Assembly (NCBI RefSeq): GCF_000186865.1 | Contig: NW_008705568.1 | Coordinates: 955,513 to 1,019,512 of the forward strand | Reading direction: 5' to 3' | Length of the DNA stretch: 64,000 bases | Source: Aureococcus anophagefferens | Taxonomy: Eukaryota > Sar > Pelagophyceae > Pelagomonadales > Pelagomonadaceae | Part shown: one piece after another, positions 20,500 through 29,806 of the stretch | How positions within the stretch are numbered: position 1 is the stretch's first letter | Layout: each line of letters starts with the position of its first letter | Notes under the pieces: generated by a model | The model's input: the letters and a program-made list of their open reading frames with translations, nothing else | The model's database searches: none | Told to the model about the DNA's origin: nothing | Position numbers and translations under genes: made by a program

Positions 20500-21039
20500 A
20501 TGAAGATCACGCATCCTTTCCTGCCCTTCCTTGTGCGCAGTTTCGTCTTCGTCGGCGCAGAGGAGTGCATCACCATCGTGATGTCCGACACCGGTGGACC
20601 GCGCGGACACGGCGATGGGTGGCAAGGGGCGTCGATGAACGTAAGCGACGCCAGAGACGGCATAGCCGTGTTCACGGGGTCGCTCGACGGTCCCGGTAAG
20701 GCGACGGAGCAGCTCTGCCTCAGCGACGGCTGCTACCTCGCGAGCGTCAGCGAGGACGAGAACCCGGATGAAGTGAAATTCGAAATCGACCACCTCTGGT
20801 GCGAGCCGGGAGGGTGCTCTCCGTTTGGACCCTGTCCCTTCCTCGTGTCCGGCGGTGACGTCATCGTATGGGGATCATGCGAAACGTCGGCTCCGACAGC
20901 TGCTTCTGCGCCAGCCTTCCTCGCGTCCGGCGGTGGCGACGGATCATGCGCCCTCAGCGCAAGCCCGTCGACCAAACCATCTGCGATGATCGGCACGCTC
21001 GTGCTCGTCGCGACTATCCATCTGTCTATTTCATCCTGA
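20500..21039 (+). CDS. Small secreted or surface-anchored protein with a GDGWQGA module
   Basis: A 179-residue protein with an N-terminal hydrophobic stretch (ITHPFLPFLVRSFVFVGA) as signal peptide and a hydrophobic C-terminus (MIGTLVLVATIHLSI) that could direct GPI anchoring. Seen: CITIVMSDTGGPRGHGDGWQ followed by SMNV, and LCLSDGCYLASVSEDENPDE. This two-part pattern (DxxGDGWxGA, then LCLxDGCYxxxV) recurs in secreted stramenopile proteins. A related LCLEDGTYRLVAED unit sits in the giant receptor encoded next door. The function is unknown; a carbohydrate- or surface-binding module is one possibility. Confidence 0.6.
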   Translation: MKITHPFLPFLVRSFVFVGAEECITIVMSDTGGPRGHGDGWQGASMNVSDARDGIAVFTGSLDGPGKATEQLCLSDGCYLASVSEDENPDEVKFEIDHLWCEPGGCSPFGPCPFLVSGGDVIVWGSCETSAPTAASAPAFLASGGGDGSCALSASPSTKPSAMIGTLVLVATIHLSISS

Positions 21040-21134
21040 CGTGCGGCCGGCCCGTGGGGCCGTCAGCACCACCACCCAAGGTGAAGTGTAAAACTTCGGG
21101 ACCCCCGTCGAAAAAGAACAACACGACTTGAATC

Positions 21135-24100
21135 TTAGAAGTGGGGGCTGAAGAACTCGAACTGGGGCGCGACGAGGCTCGGCATGCGCATGAGGTCCGC
21201 GATGGACGTGCCCGTGTAGGCGAGCGGCCGCCGCGTCGTCTTGGGCTTGGGCTCCTTGGCGACGACGGGCAGGAACTTGGGCCGGCGGAAGCGGTGCTTC
21301 CGCTCGGGCCGCCGGATGCGCGGCAGGGGCTCGAGCTCCGGCGGGAGCCCGGACTTGAAGAGGTCCGTCTCCGTCGACGTCGGCGGCCGGAGCTCGTCGC
21401 GGTGGCCCTGGTTCGACGTGCCCGGCTTGTGCGGCAGGTTGTAGGGCGACGCCGGGTCGTCGAGGGCCGTGTGCAGCGTCGGCAACGGCCGCGGCGCGTC
21501 GCCGTCGGCCGCGCGCGTCGCGCGCGGCAGCGCGTCGCGGATCCGCGCGCCGCGGCGGCTCCGCCGCGGCGCGGGCTGGTCGCCGCCGAAGAGGGGCGGC
21601 AGCGCGCCGTCGCCCGAGCCCGTGAGGCGCCGCACGGACGCGCGGAGCATGCGCGGCGCGTAGAGCTGGGCGAAGGACGGCAGCGGCTGCTCCGGCTCGT
21701 TCGCCAATTTCTTGATGATGCGCTCGATCTCCTCGGGCGGCGCGTTCTCGGCCATCCAGTCCTGGAGCGTGCGCCGCTCTTCGTTTTCGAGCTTCAGGGC
21801 CTTGCCCAGGGACGCCGTCGACGCCCCCGCGGGCGGCAGCCGCGGCGCGAGCGTCGTCGCGGACGCGACGTGCGGATCCGTGGGCATGGCGTGCTGGTGC
21901 GGCGCCTCGGCGTAGTCGTCGCCGCCGCGCGCGGGCTCGTACATGCTGCCGAGCGCCTCCTCGAGCGCGTCGGCGAGGCCCGGCTGCGTGATGTAGGCCG
22001 GGTGGGGCACGAGCTCCGCGTGCTCCAAGGGGTAGTCGTGCACCGACGGCGCGTAGGCGTTGAGCTCGCCGTCGCCGGGCTCGACGTCCCCGAGGCCCCC
22101 GCGCGCGCGGTCCTCGGCGTCCGCCGGCGTGCCCCGGCGCGAGCCGCGGCTCCGCGGCGTGCCCGGCGTCGACCGCGGCGTCCGCGGCGGCACGTGGTCC
22201 ACGGGCCGCCGCGGCGGGAGCGCGGACCCCTGCGCCGGCGTCGGGTCGAAGCGCGCCTGCTTCTTCTCGCGCATGGCGGACCCGAAGGACGGCCGCGGCG
22301 CCTTCTTCGGCGAGCCCGTCCGCGGCGGGTGGTGGCTCTTGATCGCCCGCGCCGACGCGCGGCCCGTCGGCAGGGGCTTGGGCCGCATGGTCGACTGGGT
22401 CGACGCGGTCACGGAGGACTGGACGCTCGAACCGTCGTCGTCGGCGATGACCCAGGGCGACGCCCTGGGCGCCGCGTGCCTTTGGCGAATCGCGGCGACG
22501 GCCGCGCGCGACCCGGGCGCGGGGCCCTCGGCTTTGAGGCGCTTCCTGCGCGCCTCGTCGGCGGCCTTGCGCTCGCGGAGCTGCGCCTTCTTCCGCTCGG
22601 CCTCCTCGGCGCGCTGGTCCTGGATCGTGCGCTTCGGGGGCTCGTCCGGGACGCGCGCGGCGTCGTCGCCGGAGCTGAGCACGCCGTCGCCCGGCGTCTT
22701 GCCCGCCAATTTCTTCTGCTGCTCGATCCGGCGCTTCGGGTTGACCTTGGGCGACTGGCCCGTGTCGATGCGCGACACGACCTTGGAGAAGGTCTGGAGC
22801 TTCCGCGCGGGCTCCTTCTTCCGCTTCGGTTTGGGCGGCGGCCGCGGCGCGGCGGCCTTCGTCGCGCGCGGCGTCTCCGGCTCGCCGTCGTAGCCCGCAT
22901 CGCCGCCGTCGTCGTCGACGGCGCGCACGACGAAGGCGCCGCCGGCGCGCGCGTCGACGGTGCCGCGGCCGTCGTCGTACGCGTCCGTGCCGTACCTGGC
23001 GGGAAAAGCGTGCGACATTCCCAACTTGGGAGGCTCCTCTCTCGGTCAGTTTCCCCTCGTTTCGGCTCATTTTTGGACGGGCGATGATCTCTCGGAGCGC
23101 CCTCGAGGCGTGGATCCTTTTTCCGGAACGATCCTGCGCGGAACGCCCATGTTGAAGCGAGCTTGAATCGCCCTGTTCCCGCCCCGGTCCCGTACAGTTC
23201 GTAGTCCGTCTTCCGGTTCTCGCGCGGCGGCGGCTGCGTGCGCCGGGGCTCCGGGCTCCGCTCGCGGCTCCTCGGCGTGCGGTCCCCGCGCGTCGCGGAC
23301 CGCGGCGGCCGCGCGGCCGCCGGCGACTTGATCGCGTCCGCGAGCTTCTCCAAATGCGCGCCGCGGTCGCTGTGGCGGTGCTTGAGGTGGATGGACGACA
23401 CGGACGCGCGGCGCGACGGCCGCTGGACGGAGTTGCGGCGCCGCAGGGGCGGCGGCGCCGGCTCGGCGCGGAAGGAGTCGCGGTGCTCCGCGTCGTCGCC
23501 GTCGTCGCTGTCCTCGCGCGCGTCGCTGTCCGAGTCGTCGTGGCGCTTCGTCATGCGCCGGCAGAGCTTCGCGAGCTTGACCTTGTCGTCCGTGTCCGGC
23601 GGCATGTCGCCCAGGGGCACCTCGCTCCGCTTGTCGCGCATGTCGAGGGCGACGACGTCCTCGACGTCGCGGAACTTGCGCGTGCCGTGGTCGTCCTCGT
23701 ACGTGATCCGCAGGTACAGGCACCGCAGGAATTCCACGTACTCGTCGATGTCCACGGACGCCGTCCACATGTCCACGGTCTCGAAGAGGGAATCGGAAAA
23801 GTCCTCGGCCGTCATCTCGTGGTGGAAGTCGTGCTCGAGGTCCGCCTCGACGGCCTCGACGGCCTCGTCCATGGAAAACGCCGACGACGCGAAGATGGCC
23901 TTGCAGCAGCACATCTCGAAGTCGTACATGTGCTGGCGCTTGAGGCGGTCCACGGCGAAGGTGTTGAAGAAGGTCATGAGCCAGGCGCGGATCTTGGGCT
24001 CCTTGCGGAGCCGCCGCCGCGTCCGCATGTTCCGGTCGTTGTACATCGACATGTCCCCGGTAAAGCGGTAGTCCGCGGCGCCGATGGTCTCCTCGAAGTT

Positions 24101-24283
24101 GAACTTGCCCCCGGCGGACGTCGCCCGCTCGTGGTCCTGGTCCTCGAAGTTGAAGTGGCGCACGACCTCGGACGTCGCGCCCGTGATGGCGCTGTCGACG
24201 GTCGCGTCGACGCTCGCGGCGCCCGAGAGGCTGCCCTGGTCCTCGGACGACGCCATGGAGCCGTCGCGCGACGCGCGGCCCAT
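21135..24283 (-). CDS. Large basic, disordered protein with a helical N-terminal domain, split by an introner
   Basis: Exons 24283-23196 and 22995-21135 give about 982 residues; splicing gives DYELYGTDAYDDG. The N-terminal 250 residues look folded and helical (WLMTFFNTFAVDRLKRQHMY, then AFSMDEAVEAVEADLEHDFH, then WTASVDIDEYVEFLRCLYLR), ending in an acidic stretch. The rest is Arg/Pro/Ser-rich with many Arg-Arg-Ser sites, a charged coil (EEAERKKAQLRERKAADEAR) and a conserved-looking tail (LAYTGTSIADLMRMPSLV). I do not recognise the family; a cytoskeleton-associated or signalling scaffold is plausible from composition alone. Starts at 24325 and 24256 are alternatives. Confidence 0.65.
22996..23195 (-). 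mobile_element. Introner, family A (200 bp, GT-AG), slightly diverged
   Basis: Target copies on the gene strand are GTACGGGA and GTACGGCA (7/8). The ends GGGGCGGGAACAGG and TTTTCCCGCCAG are diverged from the other family A copies, but the interior with TCGTTTCGGCTCATTTTTGG is typical. Orientation relative to the gene is opposite to the copies at 19540, 27143 and 28810. Confidence 0.88.
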
Positions 24284-24394
24284 GGCTCTAAAGTTCCTGC
24301 AACGCGTGCGCTCGCCGCACGACACGCGCGGTTCTTGGCACGTCGTGCTAGCTCATCGTTATCGAGAGCGCGGGTAGTTTTTTAGGGGCAGCAT

Positions 24395-24739
24395 CTACTG
24401 CTCAAACATCACCTTGGCAGCGATCGGGATGTTGACGTTCTCCTCAGCCTCGGGCACCACCTCCGCCGCCGACCGCGACACCATCATGCGCACCGCTTCG
24501 ACCATGCGCCTCGCGCTCCAGACAACACGAACGGCGCGGAGAACACACCTGCGACGGACAGCGGTCGCCCTGGCCCCCGACGCCGCCGCGCGCCGCCCCG
24601 CGAGCGAGTCGTCGCGACGACGAGACGCGCCGGCCGCCGCGGCGCCGGCCGCCGCGATCCCGTCCGCGGCGCGGTGCGTCGTCGCCGCGACGGAGGGCGC
24701 CGTCGTCGCCGCCGGCTTCGACGACGAGGACGACGGCAC
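24395..24739 (-). CDS. Possible small gene or last exon, strand uncertain
   Basis: Between the basic-protein gene and the FkbM gene lies about 620 bp. On the minus strand, the C-terminal part of a 114-codon frame (VSRSAAEVVPEAEENVNIPI, then AAKVMFEQ and a stop at 24395) has strongly GC-ending codons and balanced composition, so it may be a real last exon. On the plus strand an overlapping frame (24414-24743) ends at GAC GGC ACG TGA, immediately before a consensus donor GTGAGT and about 110 bp before a good acceptor CTCTCGCAG at 24851. Both cannot be coding; neither is recognised. Confidence 0.3.
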   Translation of the reverse strand: MPSSSSSKPAATTAPSVAATTHRAADGIAAAGAAAAGASRRRDDSLAGRRAAASGARATAVRRRCVLRAVRVVWSARRMVEAVRMMVSRSAAEVVPEAEENVNIPIAAKVMFEQ

Positions 24740-24958
24740 GTGAGTGGTCCCCCTCCTCGTCGCCTCGTCCCGGTGCGCGCCCGTCCCGCCCGCGCCCCCC
24801 TTCGCCCCCTTTCGCCCGCGCCGGACCCCATCGCTTTCCGCCCTCTCGCAGTTAATCCACTACATCCCGCAGATAATGAACATCTCGACCGCCGACCCCT
24901 CGTTCCCGCGGCGCGCGCCCCGGCCCGCGGCGTCTAAAGATGACGGTTGCGATTCGCG

Positions 24959-26380
24959 TTACGACGCCTCGGCCGCGCGCCGCCGCCGCCGCGCCCGCTT
25001 CTCGCGCAGCTCCGCGAGGGTCGCGTCGCAGGACGCGTCGCAGAGCTCGCGGGACACGGCGCGCGTGCCCGCGGCGCAGACGTCCGCGTGGAAGAAGTCG
25101 CGGATCTCGTCGTCCGTCGCCGCCGCGCTGAAGAGGACCTGGTGGGCCTCCTCGCCGACGGCGACGTACATGGAGAAGTCCGCGGCCTCGCCGCCGGCGG
25201 CCCGCGCCTGCCGCGCGTTCATCGCCGCCGCGGCCCTGGGGACGACGGCGTTCGAGAACGCGGCCGTGAACTCGACGGCGACGGCGGCGACCTCGAGCTG
25301 GCAGCCGCCGCGCGCGGTGGACGCCTCGCGGCGGTCGCAGTAGCCCGCGGCCTCGAGGAGCCGCCGCGCGCCCTCGGCCTCGTAGCCGCGCTCGATGTCG
25401 ACGACGTCGAGCCAGCCCTCGCCGCGCGCGTCGCGCGGCGGGTCGTCGCAGTCGTGCGCGCTCTCCGCGCAGTCCCAGGCGATGCCGCCCTCGCGCGCCG
25501 CGCGGACGTCGTAGCCCCGGCGCACGAGGAGCGCGACGGTCGCCGCCGCGGCGCCGAGGCTCGCGGCGTCGCCGTCGAGCCAGCTCAGCTCGACCCAGAC
25601 GACGCCCGGCCGGAGGCCCGGAGGGCGGTCGAGGAGCCGCGCCGCGGACCGGAGCGCCGCGAGCTCCTGGCCCTCGACGTCGACCTTGAGCCACGCGATG
25701 GGCCGCACCGGCGCGCCCCAGCCGGCCTCCGCGGCCTCGACGGCGTCGTCGCACCGCACGGCGCGCCGCGGCGTCGACGCGGACGCGTTGAAGCCCGGGC
25801 GGCCCGCGTCGTCCGTCGACCAGCCGTCGTAGGCGACCTCCGCGACGTCCGCGGCCGGCGCGCCGAAGAGGGCGATGGCGTCGTCGCCGACGCCGTTGAG
25901 CGCCGCGCCGAGGCGCAGCAGGGGGTGGTGCTCCGCGTTGGGCTCGAGCGCGACCGCGCGCGCGCCGCCGGTGGCGGCTAAGAGCGAGAAGTAGCCGCAG
26001 TGCGCGCCGACGTCGACGACGACGGCCGAGTCGACCTCCGCGAGCACCGCCGCGAGGAGCGCGGACTCGACGAGCGCGTAGCCGCCCGACGCCCAGACCA
26101 TGCCGCCCACCGTCGCGCCGTGGACGCGCCGGCCGCCGCCGTCGAGGGGCGCCGCGACCCAGAACTCGCGCGCGCCGTCCGCGGTCTCGGCGCGCGTGAC
26201 GCCGACGCGGCCGCCGCGCGCGTCGCCGCGCACGCCCGCGGCGGCGCCGAGGGCCGCCGCGAGCTCGACGGCGTCGACGGCGCGCGGCGGGGCGAGCGGC
26301 AGGCGCGCCGCGGTCGCGGCGTCCTGCCCGACGCAGACCGACGCCACCAGCGCGACGGCGGAGAGGAGGGCGGCCATCAT
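24959..26380 (-). CDS. Secreted or lumenal FkbM-type methyltransferase
   Basis: A 473-residue single-exon protein. Seen: signal peptide MMAALLSAVALVASVCVG; SAM-binding motif VVVDVGAHCGYFSLLAA near residue 120; ARAVALEPNAEHHPLLRL; and LKVDVEGQELAALRSA, the hallmark trio of the FkbM family, which O-methylates sugars or small molecules. A Cys-containing C-terminal region follows (WDCAESAHDCDD, CDASCDATLAELREKRAR). With the leader it would act in the secretory pathway or Golgi, perhaps on glycans; the substrate is unknown. It is divergent from the phosphodiesterase gene over 154 bp. Confidence 0.82.
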   Translation of the reverse strand: MMAALLSAVALVASVCVGQDAATAARLPLAPPRAVDAVELAAALGAAAGVRGDARGGRVGVTRAETADGAREFWVAAPLDGGGRRVHGATVGGMVWASGGYALVESALLAAVLAEVDSAVVVDVGAHCGYFSLLAATGGARAVALEPNAEHHPLLRLGAALNGVGDDAIALFGAPAADVAEVAYDGWSTDDAGRPGFNASASTPRRAVRCDDAVEAAEAGWGAPVRPIAWLKVDVEGQELAALRSAARLLDRPPGLRPGVVWVELSWLDGDAASLGAAAATVALLVRRGYDVRAAREGGIAWDCAESAHDCDDPPRDARGEGWLDVVDIERGYEAEGARRLLEAAGYCDRREASTARGGCQLEVAAVAVEFTAAFSNAVVPRAAAAMNARQARAAGGEAADFSMYVAVGEEAHQVLFSAAATDDEIRDFFHADVCAAGTRAVSRELCDASCDATLAELREKRARRRRRAAEAS

Positions 26381-26534
26381 TGCTGTCGTGTGTCAACGCC
26401 GGCGGGCAGCCGCCGCGCATTCGTGCCGGATAATTTCAAGAGCTACCAGGTTGAAGTCCAACAAAAACGGCTCATCTTTTAGAGTGGATGGCATCGAGCT
26501 CTCCAAAAGCCTCCGCGTTGGCTCCCTCCGTCGT

Positions 26535-29147
26535 ATGACCGAGCAGCAGGGCCAGACGGAGTCCCTGCTCTCCGTGCCCGACAAGGCGCCGACGCAAAGG
26601 ATGGACGGCGCCCTAAAAACGCGGGGCATGGCGAAGCTCGCCGGCATGGACCTCGAGGAGCTGCGGCACGTGGCCGACGCGCGCGCCGGCGTCCGAACGG
26701 CCGCGCGCGCCCGGGGGCCGGGCCGCGGCGCGCCGGTCCCGCGCGGCGGCGCGGCGGCCGCGCGGGCGCGCGCGGCGGCCGCGCGCGCGCGCGCGGCGAC
26801 CCGCCGCGCCGCGCGGCCGGCGCGCGCGCGCGCTTCCGGTCCGGGGGCTGCCCCGCGCGGCGCGGTCACGCGCGACCAAAAAATCGTAGGCGGAGCGGCG
26901 CGAGCGGCGCAAGGCGGCGGCGCTGTTCCAGGTCATGAAGGCCGTCCACGAGGCCGACAGCCAGGGCCGCCAGCTCGTGACGAACCTGCTCTCCGTCGCG
27001 AAGGACATCATGGAGTGCGAGCACGTGACCATGTTCTTCGTCGACGCCGCGCGCAACGTGCTCATCGCCGCGAACCCGCTGGGCACGCGGAGCGACGGCA
27101 CGAGCCACGACATCGTGCTGCCCATGGGCAAGGGCATCGCGGGCATCGTCCAGGGCGGGACAAGGGTGCGACATGCCCAACTTCAAAGGCTCCTATCTCG
27201 GCCAGTTTCCACTCGTTTCGGCTGATTTTTGGACGAGCGATCATCTCTCGGAACGGTCTCGAAGCGTGGATGCTTTTCCCGGAACGCGCGCGCGCGGAAC
27301 GCTCACGTTGAAGCGAACTTGAATCACCCTTGTCCTGCCCAGGCATCGTCGGCGAGAGCCACGAGCTCATCAACGTCAAGGACGCGTACAACGACGCGCG
27401 CTTCGACGTGCAGACGGACAAGCTCACGGGCTTCTCCACGCGGTCCATTTTGTGCGCGCCCGTGCTCGACGCGGGCGTCACGGTTTCGGTGATCGAGGCG
27501 CTGAACAAGGAGGACGACCGGGGCTTCGACGAGGAGGACGTCTTCATCCTGAAGACCATCTGCGACGAGCTGCGGGGCCCGCTGCGGCGCGCGGCGGCGG
27601 AGGAGGCCTTCAAGCAGCGCGCGGCGGCGACGGACTCGGAGTTTGGGTACCTGCAGCAGTTCACGTCCGCGGCCGCGCGGCGCGGCACCGTCGACGCGGT
27701 GCAGTCCGCGCGGTACCACGGCGAGGGTTTGGACGCCGACGACCGGGTCATCGCGACGTTGGAGTGGGACGCGCTCGCCGTCTCCGAGCAGTCGCTCTAC
27801 CAGGCGATCACGGTCGTCTTCTGTGTGGAAATCAAACACTGGTTCGGGACGTCCCGACCAAACTTTGAAATTCTCTAGCTCGGCCAAATCGAAGTCGATT
27901 CGGTCGATCTTTGGACGCATTGATCGCTCTCGTCGAGTTCTCGAAGCAGAGCGAAAGATTTCGGTCCAAATCCTTCGTTTACGCGCACATTGAAGTCGAC
28001 TTGAAGATTTGATTTCCACGCAGGTCGTCTTCGCGCACCACGCGTCGCTGTCGCGCCACGACTGCGACGAGCGCAAGTTCCAGGCGTTCATCCGCGCGGT
28101 CGGCGACGCCTACAACGACAACCCCTACCACAACTTCCGCCACGGCGTCGCCGTGCTCCACCTGAGCTTCGTCGCGCTCTGCCACACGCGGCGCGCCAAG
28201 GGGCTCACGTCGCTCGACATCCTGTCGCTCAAGGTCGCCGCGCTCTGCCACGACATCGACCACCCGGGCTGGAACAACGACTTCGAGGTGAACTCGAGCA
28301 GCGACAAGGCGCTGCTCTACAACGACGTGTCCGTGCTCGAGAACCACCACGCGGCCTACACGTTCGGGGTGTTGCTCCGGAGGCCCGAGCTCGACTTCCT
28401 GGCGTCCATCGCGACCGACGCGAGGAAGGAGCTGCGCAAGGTCGTCATCTCCTGCATCCTGGCCACGGACATGAGCGGCCACGGCAAGCACGTCGACGAG
28501 CTGCGGCGCTTCGTGGACCGCCAGGCCTCGGGGAAGATCGTCGACGACGAGTCGCCGACGCACGAGCGGCGCCAGTTCTACATGGACACGATCATCCACC
28601 TCGGCGACATGGCGGGCCAGGCGTTGCCGTCCTACGACACGGCGAAGAAGTGGGGCTACAAGATCGTCGAGGAGTTCCAGAACCAGGCGGCCAAGGAGTC
28701 GAAGATGGGCCTGCCCGTGTCGCCCTTCATGGCCAAACTCAGCACGGAGGTCGACGTCGCCATGTCCCAGGTCGCCTTCATCGACTACGTCGTCGGGCCC
28801 CTCATCACCGTCGTCGTCAGGGCAGGACAAGAGAGCGAAATTCCCAACTTCAAAGGCTCATATCTCGGCCGCTTTCCACTCGTTTCGGCTGACTTTTGGA
28901 CGAGCGATCATCTCTCGGAACGGTCTCGAAGCGTGAATGCTTTTCTTGGAACGCACGCGCGCGGAACGCTCACGTTGAAGCGACGTTGAATCACCCTTGT
29001 CCTGCCCAGGTCGTCGTCAAGCTCTTCCCGGAGCTCGCGGACCTCGAGGCGAACTGCAAGCGGAACCGCGAGCTCTGGGCCGACCGGGCCGAGGAGGCCT
29101 CCGTCGCCCAGGAGATGAAGGAGGCCGAGGGCAAGAGCGGGTCCTGA
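26535..29147 (+). CDS. GAF-domain cyclic nucleotide phosphodiesterase with three introners
   Basis: Five exons (26535-26690, 26890-27142, 27343-27812, 28024-28809, 29010-29147) join in frame to about 600 residues. Seen: an N-terminal regulatory part, then a GAF domain (LLSVAKDIMECEHVTMFFVD, LPMGKGIAGIVGESHELIN, SVIEALNKEDDRGFDEED), then a class I PDE catalytic domain with YNDNPYHNFRHGVAVLH, ALCHDIDHPGWNNDFE, and LENHHAAYTF for metal and cAMP/cGMP hydrolysis. The GAF may bind a cyclic nucleotide and switch activity. The first intron (about 26691-26889) is conventional but an extreme GC alternation; its donor could instead be at 26670. The other three are introners, two of family A flanking one of family B. 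The GAF frame itself is interrupted at GIAG/IVGE. Confidence 0.9.
27143..27342 (+). mobile_element. Introner, family A (200 bp, GC-AG) in the PDE gene
   Basis: Target duplication GCATCGTC, ends CAGGGCGGGACAAGG and CCTTGTCCTGCCCAG. No alternative register gives a GT donor, so the intron is GC-AG. Excision joins GKGIAG to IVGESHEL inside the GAF domain. Confidence 0.93.
27813..28023 (+). mobile_element. Introner, family B (211 bp, GT-AG) in the PDE gene
   Basis: Target duplication GTCGTCTT. Near-perfect inverted ends CTGTGTGGAAATCAAA and TTTGATTTCCACGCAG. The subterminal perfect palindrome TCGGGACGTCCCGA lies just inside the left end. Excision gives QAITVVFAHHASL. Confidence 0.95.
28810..29009 (+). 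mobile_element. Introner, family A (200 bp, GT-AG) in the PDE gene
   Basis: Target duplication GTCGTCGT, ends CAGGGCAGGACAAGAG and CCCTTGTCCTGCCCAG. Same orientation as the copy at 27143. Excision gives PLITVVVKLFPEL. Confidence 0.94.
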
Positions 29148-29280
29148 GGGCCCCGCGCGCCCCGGTCCCCCGCGACCCGCGCGCGCGGGGAGCGCCCCCG
29201 CGCGCGCGCCCCCGACCCCCGCTCCGCGGCGACGGAGCGTGCTTATATACGACGGAATTTAGAGGGTGGTGTCTACCTCC

Positions 29281-29655
29281 TCATCGGATGTACTTCATCG
29301 TGCGGCTCGTCTGGGGCCGGTCGAGCTCCGCGACGGCGGCGGCGAGCTGCGTCTCGAGGTGCTGCATCGTCGCGCTGTCGGCCTCGAAGACGACGGACGA
29401 CTTCTTCTTCTCGTCCGTCGCGCTCGCGCCTGCGGGAGCGCGGGGCCGTCGCGCGCGCGCGCGGCTGGGGCACGGCGCGGGGCGCACCGGGCGCCAGGGT
29501 GTCGAGCTTGAGGACGAAGGTCGGGTCGGCGACCTGGTGGATGGACCGCCGCGCGACCTACGCTCCGGGGGCGTCGGACCGGCTCGCGATGGTGAAACAA
29601 CGCGCACCTCGACGTCGAGCCGCCACTCGAGATTGAAATAGCTCGGCAAAGCCAT
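29281..29655 (-). CDS. COMMD6-like COMM-domain-only protein
   Basis: Three tiny exons (29655-29608, 29557-29488, 29429-29281) with introns of 50 and 58 bp encode 88 residues. Seen: MALPSYFNLEWRLDVEV, ARRSIHQVADPTFVLKL, then SSVVFEADSATMQHLETQL and AAAVAELDR. This follows the COMM-domain order: a Pro-led strand with WRLDV, a middle strand with FVLKL, and a final leucine-rich helix. The lack of an N-terminal domain and the length match human COMMD6 (85 residues), part of the Commander complex that recycles endosomal cargo. Splice sites (GAG/GTGCGC, CGTAG, CCGCAG) give one frame throughout. The assignment rests on the assembled exons, as no single open frame shows it. Confidence 0.7.
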   Translation of the reverse strand: MALPSYFNLEWRLDVEVRVVSPSRAGPTPPERRSRGGPSTRSPTRPSSSSSTPWRPVRPAPCPSRARARRPRAPAGASATDEKKKSSVVFEADSATMQHLETQLAAAVAELDRPQTSRTMKYIR

Positions 29656-29806
29656 CGGCTGAGAGAGCTTGCCCCCGCGCTAATGTTCACCCGAAAGTAC
29701 CGTAAAGGTGCAGTTTTTGTCGCACCTCATCGATATCCCGAAGGGCTGACGACGCCGGCGCGGGCTGCCCCGATGAAGCCGTAGGCGGGCTGCCCCGGCG
29801 AGCGCG

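Noticed and set aside
26691..26889. Alternating GCGCGC segment as an introner of about 199 bp
   Set aside because: No terminal repeat, no target duplication and no family core; treated as a conventional GC-rich intron.
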